A stretch of DNA of 21,455 bases. Source: Prasinococcaceae sp. CCMP 1430 (lineage: Eukaryota > Prasinodermophyta > Palmophyllophyceae > Prasinococcales > Prasinococcaceae). The stretch lies in assembly GCA_013416795.1 (NCBI GenBank), contig RQSC01001226.1, positions 7,391 to 28,845 of the forward strand. The letters run 5' to 3'. The notes under the pieces are model-generated. The model was not told the DNA's origin, made no database searches, and worked only from the letters and a program-made list of their open reading frames with translations. The position numbers and the translations under genes are program-made. Positions 7,431 through 17,400 of the stretch are shown piece after piece; position 1 is the stretch's first letter, and the number at the start of each line of letters is the position of its first letter.

Positions 7431-10400
7431 ATGCTTGACAACGCGGGCTGCGAACGCGCCGTGTATGAAGGCGCCCCTGGTCGTTGCAGTGACGGCGGCG
7501 TGGGTGGCAGCGGCGATGGTGGTGGGGAAGGTGGCAGTGGTGTCGATGGCGCAGGGGTGCACAGTCGTGCCGCAACGGTCGCCGGAGCCGCTCCACATAG
7601 AGTCGGCAGCCCCTTCATGAGCGGAGATGGGATATTCTGCATGGCGGACGGCAGACTGCGCGAGCTCATGATCAGCAAGACACAAGCGCCCTTCCTCTCA
7701 TCTGCGCTGGAGAGCAGAAAGCGCGACGCGCTTGAGACGCTTACGGGCTGCATGGGCGAAACGTCTCGCGAGGTTGGCTTCGAGTACGCGTTGTGGTCTT
7801 TCCTGCGTGAACTGGCGGGCAAGGCGGGGCCGAGGCCGCTGCGACCACTCGTCAGTCCCAAAGCGCCATTCGTGGAGAGCGTCTGCAGTGGTGGGTACGA
7901 TCCTGTCGGCCTACAGTCACTGTATCCGAGCACGTACTTCGTACGCATGTCCTACTACGATCAGGTCGCTGCTCGTATGCAGCTCGAGGGGCTTGTCTAC
8001 TACTACGATGAGGCCGCCGCTCTTACCCAGCTCGAGGGGCTTGTCGGCGAGAGCAAACGCTCCGGGCCTGTCGGAGGACGCAGGGCGGGTAGCACGTTGT
8101 GCCATGGAGACGTGGACGCGTTGAACTGGTCGGCACCTGACACGGGGGCGCCCAGCGGCCAAGAAGACGCGTCCTTGCTGCGCCATATGGTTTTTGAGGC
8201 CGTGCCGGCCGCTGGCGCGTGCGAGGATGATATGGTCATCCAAGTGGTCAGGGGCGATCTTGAGTCGTCGCTCACCCTGTGCATGCGCACGCCAGGCTGT
8301 GTTGGCGTGGCACATTCCAATGCTAGGAATGGCACGCGACTGTGCTACGCCCTGTCGCATTCCCGATTGCAGCCGAGTGCCGACCTACACAGGAGTGCAG
8401 CGGTGGGGCGTGAGGAGAGTTGGACGGTACTAGGCGTGCGGTCTTGCAAACATATGACCCAGAAGCTGGCTTTGATGAACCATGCCGCCGGCGTGTCTTC
8501 CAGGTGCGCTGCATCTGAGCTCGGTGACTTCACGTTGCTACGCACAAGTGTCTTGGCCGCTTTGGAGCTGCAGCAGAGCCAGTCGTGGAGTTGCTGGAGG
8601 GCGAGCGCTCCTCATATGGTATCCTCACTTGCGCGCTCTTGCGCTGATTACCAGATGTGCTCAATCTTCATGCAAAATGACGCAGGCGTCGGTATGATGT
8701 GCTCAGCGAGCTCATCGCGCTTCGCCGAGGCCTATCGCGGCAACAGAAAGCCGGTATGTCTCAGCGCAGGTGCGCTGGGAGAGGGCTGGATCTTAGGCTG
8801 CAAGCGCGGCGAATCATTCTGCTCGCTCGCCCAGCAGCGAGGTGCCTCCGAAATTGCATCAGACCTCCTGTACCGCGAAATGCGGGCGGGCGAGCGCAGG
8901 CCGATGGACGTTGCCAAGGGCACACTTGCCTGTGTGGAAACACTGGCAGAAGTGATCACCCCGAGCGTCTCTGAGGCGAGCACATTCTGCTCTGTCGAGC
9001 CGCTCTGCACGGCTTTCGTGCGCAACGCTGGATCCAAGGCGACATCGTTCTGTCAAGGTTACAAGAAGCTGGCTCTGTCGCCGCTAGATGCGGAGTTCCA
9101 TGCAGGCATCAAGGTGGGCTGCGAGTCGTATATTGCTCGTGATGCGAACCCGGATGTCCAGCGTGGCAGCGCACCAGGTTGCGCCGCAAGCTGGGGGGGC
9201 GCAATCAGCTGCACAGCTGCGCGCGTGCACGTGCCGATGACTTCTACGCGGCCGCTCTTGCCACACACTGTGTGCGCCGACTGCCCCGACAATGCCGTTT
9301 GCCCGGCTCTACGCACTGTTGGTGCCCCTGTAGACGCACCAGGATACGCTCGGACGCTTGATGACGCGGCGAAGCGCATGATGGCCGAGGGCGGGAGCGC
9401 GGTGAATTTCAACGCTGGCGCGACAAACCCGTCGGTGGTGAGCATGGGCAACGAGTGGTGGGCCGTGCTTAGGACGACCGACGCTCTGCGATGCGCAGGC
9501 GATACCATCGACGGCACTTTTGAATTGGATCGCAGAGGACGCCGTCAGTACATCTCGCGTATTGTGATGTGTCGGCTCAGTGGTCCAGATGCGCTCGACC
9601 AGCCCTATGCGTGCCGCATGCTCCCACGCCTGCGCCAGAGTATGGTCGTCAATCTGAAGGATGGGTACACGATTGACAACGGCCTCTTCGCTGGCGAGGA
9701 GGACGCGCGCGCTTTCGCGGTCGGCGATACCATGTACACCTTGTTTAATGTGGGCATTATTTTGCCCGAGTCTGACCTGGATGACCTGCAGCTCAGCCGC
9801 GGCGAGAAGATCTCAGTGCGACGCATGGTGCTCGCGACGGTTGATGTCAACACGGCCACCTACACAACGGCGGTACTCGTCGAGATTCCCGACACGCACC
9901 TGCTTGACGACGTGAAGAATCTGATACCTCTTGTGCGCGAGCACGGGAACGTCGCGCTCGTGCACTCGTGGTCGCCATTTGCCGTGTGCTCGCTCACCTT
10001 AAGAAGTGGCGCGTGTACAGCAGAGAGGGTGTCGGACGAGACTGGCTTTTTGAACGCCGGAGGCACCGGCCATGGCCCGTCGTACAGTGGCAGCACGCCG
10101 CTTGTACGCGTGCCACAGGGCTATCTCGGTCTCGTGCACAGCAAGGCGCAGATGGAGCTTGGGCGGCTCTACAGCCACGCGTGGGTGCTTGTCTCGCACG
10201 CGTCGCCGCACCACACGCTCTTGTGGAGGTCTCCGTCCTTCCGCCTGCCAGATGTTGACGCAAGCTTCCGTGTCAAGGCGGGCTCGAGCACGGAGACCTT
10301 CAGGGTGCTTGGGGACATCCAGTTCGCTGCCGGGCTGGTGGTAGATGTGGCTTCGAGCACCGCTACCGTTACGTACGGCGTCCAAGACTGCATCTCTTGG

Positions 10401-11678
10401 ATTGCGCGGGTGCCTCTACCTGCTCGCGCGCTCGGCGGGGGCGGGCCCGGGAGTCCGTCCAGCGCCGCGGAGTCATTCATGCACACGCTGAAGCCCGTGC
10501 ACGATGGCGCCACGCCATCGCGTCCAGTGGTACGGTGGGATGGCCCAGTGTCCGATATGAGCGGCTTCGCGACCGCGGCGCGCGGCCTCCTCTCGCGCAT
10601 GCGCGCTGATGAGTCCATATCGCTTCAGATAATGGACCTCAATCGCAACCGCGGCGAAAACGCGTTGGTAGCTGAGTACGGCAGCCTCTATGACACAGCG
10701 ATACGTTCGCAGCTCGACATGGCAAGCCCTCCCGACGTGACGATTCGAATGCACTGGCCACCCAACTTCAGCAAGCCCGGATCGGGCAAGCTGGTGATGT
10801 ACCTGCCGTGGGAGTTTGGCATCATCCCTCGCGAATGGGTCAACGCGATCAACGCACACGTCGACGAGGTTTGGGTGCCTGCCAAGTCTGTGAAGAAGGG
10901 CTTCGAGAAGAGCGGCGTCACGGCGCCTATTGCTATCGTGCCGCACGGCGTGCCGGAGGCCTCGTGCCACGGTAGCGCACCTGAGCGCCAACCTTCTGAG
11001 AACGCTCGCTTCCAGTTCCTGTACCACGGTGGCTTGCTTTGGCGCAAGGGCATCGACAACCTGCTGGACGCCTTTGAGATAGTGGCGCGCGCCCTGGGTG
11101 ATCGCGTTGAGCTGCTCGTGCACTCTGTCTACGGTGACGCCGAAATTTACGAGCTCATCCGCCGCCGCATGAGCACAGCGCGCGACAGTGGTCTGCGTAT
11201 GCGTCTTTCGGAGGAGCACCTGACTAGCGAGGGCGTACAGGACCTCTACGCGCGCGCTGACGTATTTGTGCACTCTGCGCGGTCACAGGGCTTCGGCCTG
11301 GGCATCTTCGAGGCTATGTCCAGCGGCCTGCCTGTGGTCGTGTCAAATTATGGGCCACCTGCGGAGTATATTACCAATGAGACTGGCTTTCTTTTCAACG
11401 CTCACCCAGTCGTTTGCACACGCGAGCCATGCAGTGCAGACGCAAGGATGCTCTTCAGCAGCGACTACACCGAGCGCACCCCTTTCACATGGGGTGGCTA
11501 CGAGGCGGAGGATTTGGCTCAGGCAATGCTTCGCGCGTATCACAGCAAAGCTCAGCTGCCGTCTATCGGCATGCGTGCGAGGCGGTACATCTGCGCAGCG
11601 CTGAACTGGACCGACATCTATGCCACCGCCAAGCAGAGGCTGGACGCCCTTCTTGACCACACACACACAGGCAGATAG
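7431..11678 (+). CDS. Multidomain glycosyltransferase: apple/PAN-like, GH130/GT108-like propeller, GT4
   Basis: An uninterrupted frame encodes about 1415 residues from ATG 7431; in-frame ATG 7617 is an alternative, and an upstream exon is possible because no signal peptide is seen. Residues 1-90 are Gly-rich. Residues about 264-630 are Cys-rich in roughly 100-residue modules ending in patterns such as WTVLGVRSC, WILGCKRG and AGIKVGCES, resembling apple/PAN carbohydrate- or protein-binding domains. Residues about 655-1000 carry NPSVVSMGNEWWAVLRT, GEEDARAF, KNLIPLV, GYLGLVHSK and YGVQDCISWIARVPL, the blade pattern of GH130 phosphorylases and GT108 mannosyltransferases. Residues about 1033-1415 are a GT-B fold GT4 domain: YLPWEFG, FLYHGGLLWRKGIDNLLDAF, then QGFGLGIFEAMSSGLPVV. 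The usual first Glu of EX7E is Gln1286 (second, Glu1294). It probably builds or remodels a mannose-containing glycan; donor and acceptor are unknown. Confidence 0.82.
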   Translation: MLDNAGCERAVYEGAPGRCSDGGVGGSGDGGGEGGSGVDGAGVHSRAATVAGAAPHRVGSPFMSGDGIFCMADGRLRELMISKTQAPFLSSALESRKRDALETLTGCMGETSREVGFEYALWSFLRELAGKAGPRPLRPLVSPKAPFVESVCSGGYDPVGLQSLYPSTYFVRMSYYDQVAARMQLEGLVYYYDEAAALTQLEGLVGESKRSGPVGGRRAGSTLCHGDVDALNWSAPDTGAPSGQEDASLLRHMVFEAVPAAGACEDDMVIQVVRGDLESSLTLCMRTPGCVGVAHSNARNGTRLCYALSHSRLQPSADLHRSAAVGREESWTVLGVRSCKHMTQKLALMNHAAGVSSRCAASELGDFTLLRTSVLAALELQQSQSWSCWRASAPHMVSSLARSCADYQMCSIFMQNDAGVGMMCSASSSRFAEAYRGNRKPVCLSAGALGEGWILGCKRGESFCSLAQQRGASEIASDLLYREMRAGERRPMDVAKGTLACVETLAEVITPSVSEASTFCSVEPLCTAFVRNAGSKATSFCQGYKKLALSPLDAEFHAGIKVGCESYIARDANPDVQRGSAPGCAASWGGAISCTAARVHVPMTSTRPLLPHTVCADCPDNAVCPALRTVGAPVDAPGYARTLDDAAKRMMAEGGSAVNFNAGATNPSVVSMGNEWWAVLRTTDALRCAGDTIDGTFELDRRGRRQYISRIVMCRLSGPDALDQPYACRMLPRLRQSMVVNLKDGYTIDNGLFAGEEDARAFAVGDTMYTLFNVGIILPESDLDDLQLSRGEKISVRRMVLATVDVNTATYTTAVLVEIPDTHLLDDVKNLIPLVREHGNVALVHSWSPFAVCSLTLRSGACTAERVSDETGFLNAGGTGHGPSYSGSTPLVRVPQGYLGLVHSKAQMELGRLYSHAWVLVSHASPHHTLLWRSPSFRLPDVDASFRVKAGSSTETFRVLGDIQFAAGLVVDVASSTATVTYGVQDCISWIARVPLPARALGGGGPGSPSSAAESFMHTLKPVHDGATPSRPVVRWDGPVSDMSGFATAARGLLSRMRADESISLQIMDLNRNRGENALVAEYGSLYDTAIRSQLDMASPPDVTIRMHWPPNFSKPGSGKLVMYLPWEFGIIPREWVNAINAHVDEVWVPAKSVKKGFEKSGVTAPIAIVPHGVPEASCHGSAPERQPSENARFQFLYHGGLLWRKGIDNLLDAFEIVARALGDRVELLVHSVYGDAEIYELIRRRMSTARDSGLRMRLSEEHLTSEGVQDLYARADVFVHSARSQGFGLGIFEAMSSGLPVVVSNYGPPAEYITNETGFLFNAHPVVCTREPCSADARMLFSSDYTERTPFTWGGYEAEDLAQAMLRAYHSKAQLPSIGMRARRYICAALNWTDIYATAKQRLDALLDHTHTGR
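7953..8048 (+). repeat. 48-bp tandem duplication inside the glycosyltransferase gene
   Basis: Two adjacent 48-bp units (7953-8000 and 8001-8048) each start TACTACGAT and end with CAGCTCGAGGGGCTTGTC plus one codon. They encode YYDQVAARMQLEGLVY and YYDEAAALTQLEGLVG. Conserved ends with diverged middles suggest an in-frame duplication that has since drifted. Confidence 0.85.
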
Positions 11679-11989
11679 AAGCTTTGCCATTCAGCCTGAG
11701 ATACAGAGAGCAGGGCGGGTGGCCAGACTCGTATGGGGGCAATCTGGAAGACCGAATCTATGAAGACATACGGTACTGTACCATCATGATGGTACGTGCA
11801 CAAGCGGTGGAGCTTGGCTAAGCGAATGCAATTTGATTTTTACATTTCCGTGCCGGCTTTTCCATGCAAGAATCACGTTGGCAGTGTTGCGTTTTTAGGT
11901 CAAAATGAACCAGCGCTGGCGGGGTGCTGGAGCGTATCTTGTAATTGTATTGTTCGTGTGTGGTGGTCTCGTTGTGGCAGTCGCTCAGG
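11679..11989. other. Convergent spacer between glycosyltransferase and third sulfotransferase
   Basis: About 310 bp of non-coding DNA holds the 18-bp palindrome at 11778-11795. The right half is AT-richer than the flanking genes. A dinucleotide run (CACACACACA) marks the end of the glycosyltransferase frame. No gene is seen. Confidence 0.45.
11778..11795. repeat. Perfect 18-bp palindrome GTACCATCATGATGGTAC
   Basis: The 18 bp are fully self-complementary. The element lies 100 bp after the glycosyltransferase stop and about 195 bp after the stop of the convergent sulfotransferase, so it could serve both transcripts. It is the longest perfect copy of the family seen in this window. Confidence 0.9.
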
Positions 11990-13104
11990 TCATGAATGAA
12001 ATTGCCTGACTGCCCAGTGATAGAGGATAATGTCGTCGGCGTTGTGCTGGACAATTGCGTGCTTGATGTCATCGCGAAGCAGGTCAAAACCTGTGTTCCC
12101 TCGCGTCCTGTGTGAGTGTTTAGGCTTAGCTGTGCGTGTCAACCCAAAGAGAGCCTCCCACGCATTCAAGGTAGGGATCATGTCATCCAGAAAGCCGACC
12201 CCATCAAAGCCCAGAAGAGTGTTCTTGGCACTCTCCAGGTCGCACGGGTGCCAATCTGCGCCGTCGAAGGCGCGCATGTAAAGATCAGTGAACTGTATAC
12301 ACATGCCGTTGTGGAGGCCGAAGTGTCGTCCTGGCCTCAACTCATGCCCATGGATATCCTCGCGTGTCCAATCTTTGCAAGGGCCAGCGCTCGAGCGGTG
12401 CCCTCCTCCTCTGCTCGGGCTGATGCAGTCGATGAATGTGTCGTCATCCATGCCCGGGTATGTATAGTACCGCAGCGAAGTGACGAGATCGAGGGGCTCG
12501 CGAAGCACAGTCCACTCCTGGCACTTTCGCTGAAAGCCCGCCACGCGCAGCTCTTCCAGCAGCTGACCATCCGTGTAGTTGGGTCCAAAGTGGCCCATGA
12601 TCACGTCAGCGTCCTCGAGCATCACACGCTCTGGGAAACCCACAGGCCGGTCGCTGGGCGGCGCAAGGAAGGCCTGGTCTGTCCTTGAGCTCGGGTAGTG
12701 GGTCCAAAGCTTGAGACCACGATCAACAAACCACTGGTGCAGCGACATGCCGCCACTCTTTGGCACGTGATACCTGCGCAAGGCGTGGCATTGGTGTGGT
12801 GCGGTTGTGTGCGAGAGACGCGTAGGGAGCGGACGATTGCTGCGTCAGCACAGTCGTGGTCGTGGCGGGCAGCCACGCCCTCAGCCCTGCTTCGTCACTG
12901 GTACCGGGCGGCCTTTGGCAACGTCCACCCTGTCCGCACGCACATGATGATGCAGGGCTTGCTCGTTGTCTGCTCACGGTCCGCCTGATCGGACCCAATA
13001 AGCAAGCTTCGCGATGCTTCCGTCGTACGAACGTGAACAGCTCCTGCAAGCATCACCAGCGCCGCTGCTGTTGCAACAAGGGCGCGCCGGTAGCCTTGCC
13101 GCAT
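11990..13104 (-). CDS. Membrane-anchored sulfotransferase (Sulfotransfer_2-like), two exons
   Basis: Exon 2 (12773-11990) has the full catalytic region. The 5'-phosphosulfate loop is YHVPKSGGMSLHQW, the 3'-phosphate motif is WTVLREPLDLVTSLRYYTYP, and a C-terminal HNADDIILYHWAVRQF resembles the end of the Sulfotransfer_2 family (heparan/chondroitin-type sulfotransferases). It has no own start. Exon 1 (13104-12899) begins with ATG and encodes MRQGYRRALVATAAALVMLA, a type II Golgi anchor. Both sides are phase 2, and the acceptor is GCGCAG at 12774. Three phase-compatible donors exist: GTGACG at 12898 (used here, intron 125 nt, about 329 residues), GTACCA a few bases upstream, and GTGGAC further upstream. 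They change only a few residues before the loop. The acceptor glycan is unknown. The gene is divergent from the large pseudo-GTPase-like gene and convergent with the glycosyltransferase. Confidence 0.78.
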
Positions 13105-13571
13105 GGCGCACGCGCGCGATCGGCCCGTCGCGGTGCCGCAAACGCCCCCTGCGACCCGTGCGCAGCACCAGCAAGGCCACGACCAGAAGCGTTGTGTTGT
13201 GCAGCAGGAACATGCGCGAGCTCGGCGTCAGAGACTGCGAGAGTGCGCGCCGGGGCCCGCAGACCCTGCATCCCTCCCCCGCGCACGAGACACAGGCGCC
13301 TGGCGGAGCGACGCGGGCGCGAAAATGCGTCCACGCGCGGCCGTGCGCTGCACGGCCCTTAGGTTTCCTCGCTGTCCGGCCGCGCACGCCACCCGCAACA
13401 CCCCTCATGCCCCTCGCCCTCACACGCTCATCCTTGCGGCCACATGCACGCACCTCCCACCGGCGAAGGAGGTTGTCACACGTCCGCGGTTTGGCAGCGT
13501 GATCACCACCACGTTGCTTTCCGTCCAGCCAGCGCCCGTCGCGGGGCCGGGAGATTGGAATGCGTGCAACC

Positions 13572-13612
13572 CTCTAGCTAGAGAAGATACCGCGCGCCCA
13601 GCCGCGGCTGGG
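13572..13612. repeat. Two perfect GC/AT palindromes
   Basis: CTCTAGCTAGAG (13572-13583, 12 bp) and CCCAGCCGCGGCTGGG (13597-13612, 16 bp) are both perfectly self-complementary and lie 13 bp apart. Their sequence is unlike the TACCATC family. They could bind a dimeric factor or form hairpins; no function can be read. Confidence 0.75.
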
Positions 13613-13681
13613 CGGGTGTAGCCCGGAGGGGTGTGCCGGGTGGCGGAGCCGAGCGCGCGAAAAACCTAGCTAGCCCCCGCT

Positions 13682-13702
13682 CTAATTTTTTTTTTCTTTT
13701 TA
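13682..13702 (+). promoter_or_regulatory. Splice-acceptor-like tract (branch site, poly-T, TAG)
   Basis: CTAAT is followed by a nearly unbroken T run with one C and then TAG at about 13700-13702. This is the canonical order of branch point, polypyrimidine tract and 3' splice site. It is far stronger than the acceptors of the coding introns in this window. It could end a leader intron of the downstream gene, or be chance in an AT-rich promoter. Confidence 0.35.
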
Positions 13703-13717
13703 GAGAGTGTGCCGGAA

Positions 13718-13737
13718 CAGTACAGTATATTGTACTG
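13718..13737. repeat. Inverted repeat CAGTACA-GTATAT-TGTACTG
   Basis: Seven-base arms flank a six-base AT-rich centre. It shares the GTAC core with the palindromes found after genes, but it lies in a divergent intergenic region, not after a stop codon. Confidence 0.7.
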
Positions 13738-14432
13738 CAGTGTACCCTGCCTTGATGCCTGAAAGTCACTTTTACGGTAAAACACTGTTATTTTTGATCT
13801 AAAATGCTGCTGATTGTCCTCCCAGTGGGTGACCACTTGGCCCCTCAGCTACAGATGTCTCCAAAAAAATCGTTCGCCTCGCCAGGCGCATTTACGCCCG
13901 CCTAAAAGTCGTTACAGCGCGCGCCGCTTGGCCAGGGCGCCCAGTTGTGCCCGCGCTACTTGCGCGCAGTAGGAGTGACCTCGATAGGCCATTCGTAAAG
14001 GCGTTGGGTCGTATCAAATTCAGTTGCAAAAAAGTGCGTTTTGCCGTTTATGCGGCAAAGTCGACTATGAAAGGCAATGGGACGCGGCGCCGCCGGAAGC
14101 GCCTCGCCGCCCTGGCCACGGCGTCGCAGGGATGGGCAGAGAGCGGCTACCGCCGCGGGTAGCGCCCTCCTTTCGACGCACGGCGCATGCGCACCCACAA
14201 GCGAGGGCCGCCACAAGAAGCACAGCGCTGCGCGCGGGCCGTGCTGCTGCGCGATCCGCACGTGCCCGACGCGCTGCCGGCGCTGCCGCACAGCCGCGCG
14301 ACTCCAAGCTACACCTGCAGCAGCCCGATCTGCGGGACGGCCGCTGCCTCCCACCCACAGAGTCGGCTCCCCGCTCCTTTCCGCCCTGTCATGGGCACGC
14401 CGTGCGCGGTGCGGCGGCCCTGCCGCGAGGCC

Positions 14433-17400
14433 ATGGCTTCGGTGCGAGTGGGCGCGTGGGGGGCAAGCCGGGCAGGGCGCACGCGCATGGTGCCCGCACT
14501 CATGCTGGCGCTGGCAGCGTTCGCAGCCCTGCCGCCAGCGGCGGGTGCCAACGCGCCTGCGCAGGAGCGGGTGCACGCCCAGGCACATACTCAGACGCTG
14601 GCCACAGATGCAGCGGGTGGCGCAAAGGCAGGAGGCAAGGCACGCAGTGCTGCGGCTGCCACCGCAGCCACTGCCGCCGATAGTCTCGACGTCTTTGCCG
14701 ACCACATTGGCGCACTCGGTGACAGCCGCGCCTCAGGAGTCGGCGTGGCGACCCATGAGAGCGCAGGGGTCCTCCACGCAGGCGCCATGCACTCAGGCCA
14801 CGCCACCCACGACCCAGGCTCGGGGCTGATGAGTGCGCACTCCGCTGCTGGAGCGACCGGGGGCGCAACCGCAGGCGCGGGCGCTGCTGTCGGGGCCGCG
14901 GGCGCTCCGTTTGCTGGTGCAGCTGTTGGCGCAGTGAAGTTGGGTGCTGCAGCTCATGCGGAGGCGGCCTTGTCAGCGGCCTTAGAATTGAACGAGTCGC
15001 CTAGGCAGCTTCTGCCATTCCTGGAGCCGACGCGCGCTGGCGGCTGGGTCGCTCTGTCGCATCACGCGCTCCACGCGCTCAGCAGCACCGTTGAGGTGCA
15101 GGTCGGTGAGCCAGACGCGTCGGCGCGCATGGTGGTGAGCTTCCTCGGCGGCTCGGGTGCGCGCACTCGCGCCCTCATGCGAGCGGTCTTGGCTCGCTTG
15201 CCCACACGCCCAGCGAGCACGGCCACCTCGGCGGATCGAGCTGCGTTCGAGGCACTGCGGGCGGGGGGGCTTTCGCTGGGCGCGCTTTCTCCGGATCACG
15301 GCTCGGAAGCCTACTCGGAGGTGCCGGAGCTCGATTCGCCTGGGAGTACAGTGGAGGATCCCGTGGACCCGGCCGTGATCGCTTCCTTCGATCCCGTGTG
15401 GCGTGTCCTGGGCGACCCTGAGATGGATAGCCACGTGCTTGCGTTGATGGCGGAGGTGAGTCTCCCCGACCTGTACGAGCAGGGCGGCGGCGGGCTTGCT
15501 GCCAACTACCGAGGAGCAGCACTCGCGATCTCGAACGTCGTTGTGCTCCACGTCAGTTACCGCAGCAGACTGGACACTGTTGCTCTGCGGGCAGTCTTTG
15601 AGCAGATGCGTGCCACCAGCGAGCGCATCGGCCTCGTGCAGGGAGTGGCAACCAGGATGCAACAGCAGGGGCAGCTTATACTGGTGATTGAGGCCGATGA
15701 GCAGTCGGCTGACGGTGTCAATGTGCGTTCTGTCTCCCATGAGGTGTCGCAGCTGATGTTTGAAACGTTCTCACCAGGTGGTGGCGAGTCCCCCTTTTGG
15801 CTCACGCGCATCTTCGTGCTGCACGGGCAACCCGTCGACTCAGTGGCCGCCAAGCTGACAAGCACCCTCAAGTCCATGAGTGAAATGGTTTCGACTGACG
15901 CGGACTCCGTTGAAAGCCTCGGTGAGCTCTTGGACGTGCAATTGCATGCAGGGCAGCCAGTGCCCCTGAGCTCGCAAACTCTGGCATTCGGCAATGGCAG
16001 GCTTTCGTTTCTTCAAGGCGCCGAGGTTGATGCTTTCGACTCGATGGCAGTGTACCTCCATGGCAAGGGCAGTGCGATACTCCAGTCCGAAATAAGAGCG
16101 CACCTGACCGCAGTCTCGACAGCCGTGCTTACGGATTTTCGAGTGTTTGGTGAGATATATGCCTTGCTTGACGAAGGCGTGGGGCAGGTCGCGCGACGCC
16201 AGTACGAGGAGTTGAGGGATCAGCTCGACCAGAGGGTGGTGCATGCCTCGGCAGATCTAAAGTTGTACGTGTCTACAGATGTGCGCACCTTGGTGCAGGG
16301 CGCCTTCGACGATCTGGCCACGGCGCTCGATACAGCACGGGCCAATGTGGCAAAGAGTGACAAGAAGCAGCGCGATGGTAAGTGCTGCGCCCCGGGTATC
16401 GCATACGCGTACAATGAATTTAAGGAGGTGGTCGACCAGCAGCAATCATTCGCAATGGAGCGCATACATACCGCATGCACCAGGCATCGCGGGCGCTGCG
16501 GTGGTGCCGTCGACGCGGAGAATTTGGGGCGGCTCGTCGAGGCAGCCAAGATGGAGGTGGACATAGTCGTGCAAGAAAATCTCAGGCACAACATTGCATC
16601 GGTCTTAGGGGAAGTCGAAGCCCGTGTCAACGAAGCTGCGAAAGACTACGTGGAGCGGGCGATTGTCGGCGACGGCACGGCCAAGGCGCCCGGATTCGGT
16701 GAGCTTAAGGCCGCGTTGGTAGGTATCCACAAATGGAACAACTTGACGCCCGAGCTTGAGGACGAGGCACGTGCTCGGGTCCGGCGGGTGACGTCTTCGC
16801 TCGCGACGTACATCAAGGTACCAGACCAGTGGCACGAGGTACTCAAGGAGGTTGAGGAGTTGAAGCTTGCAGCGACGGTGCAGCTCGCCGAGGCTGGCAA
16901 GCACCCCTCTTCCCATGCCAAGGAGCAGGAGGCGATAGCTGCTCACGTCGTCTACAGCCTGCGTGAGGACGTCGCGGAGATATCAGAGACCTTTGATAGG
17001 ATTCTGGAGCCCATGTCACTCCTCAACGAAGTGAGGGACCATTTCAAGAGCGAGCTGCAGGCATCTCTGTCAACAGTAGAGAAGGAGGGTCGCGCGGCCG
17101 TTGCGAAACGGGTCATCGAAGTACAGAGGGAGGCACGCGTAGCCGGTTTCAAGATGCTGAAGCAGGCCGCCCGTCCGGTGGTTGACTCTTCGGATCCGCT
17201 GTCTCTTGGGAGGGCCTTTCTGCAGCGCGGTGACATGGTGCGCGAGGCGTTGGCGGCTGCCCTGCAAAGCCTGAACGCCACGGCGCTCGAGTTGGGCATC
17301 CCCTTCGACAAGGCTTTCTTTACGCGCGAGGCCAAGCGCCTCCAAGAGGAGGCCGACGACAAATTCAGGGTGTATAGCCGTGGGCTAAGTGTGTCGTTGG

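Larger units (their letters stand above)
13105..14432. promoter_or_regulatory. Long divergent intergenic region
   Basis: The region separates the start of the minus-strand sulfotransferase from the likely start of the plus-strand signal-peptide protein. Notable items are palindromes at 13572-13583 and 13597-13612, a T-rich splice-acceptor-like tract at about 13682-13702, and an inverted repeat with an AT-rich centre at 13718-13737. GC drops clearly at about 13680-13870 compared with the flanks, a likely promoter or leader zone. Open frames between 13000 and 13600 on both strands have no motifs. In-frame ATGs at 14187 and 14391 could extend the downstream gene. Confidence 0.4.

Noticed and set aside
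7316-7948. Minus-strand frame of 210 codons as a front part of the FkbM gene
   Set aside because: It is Pro/Ser-rich, lacks a SAM-binding motif, and is antisense to the well-supported glycosyltransferase frame.
16378-16442. Perfect donor GTAAGT with nearby CAG acceptors in the signal-peptide protein
   Set aside because: The implied 62- or 65-nt introns would break the long open frame, and the unspliced reading (GKCCAPGIAYAYNEF) is well formed.
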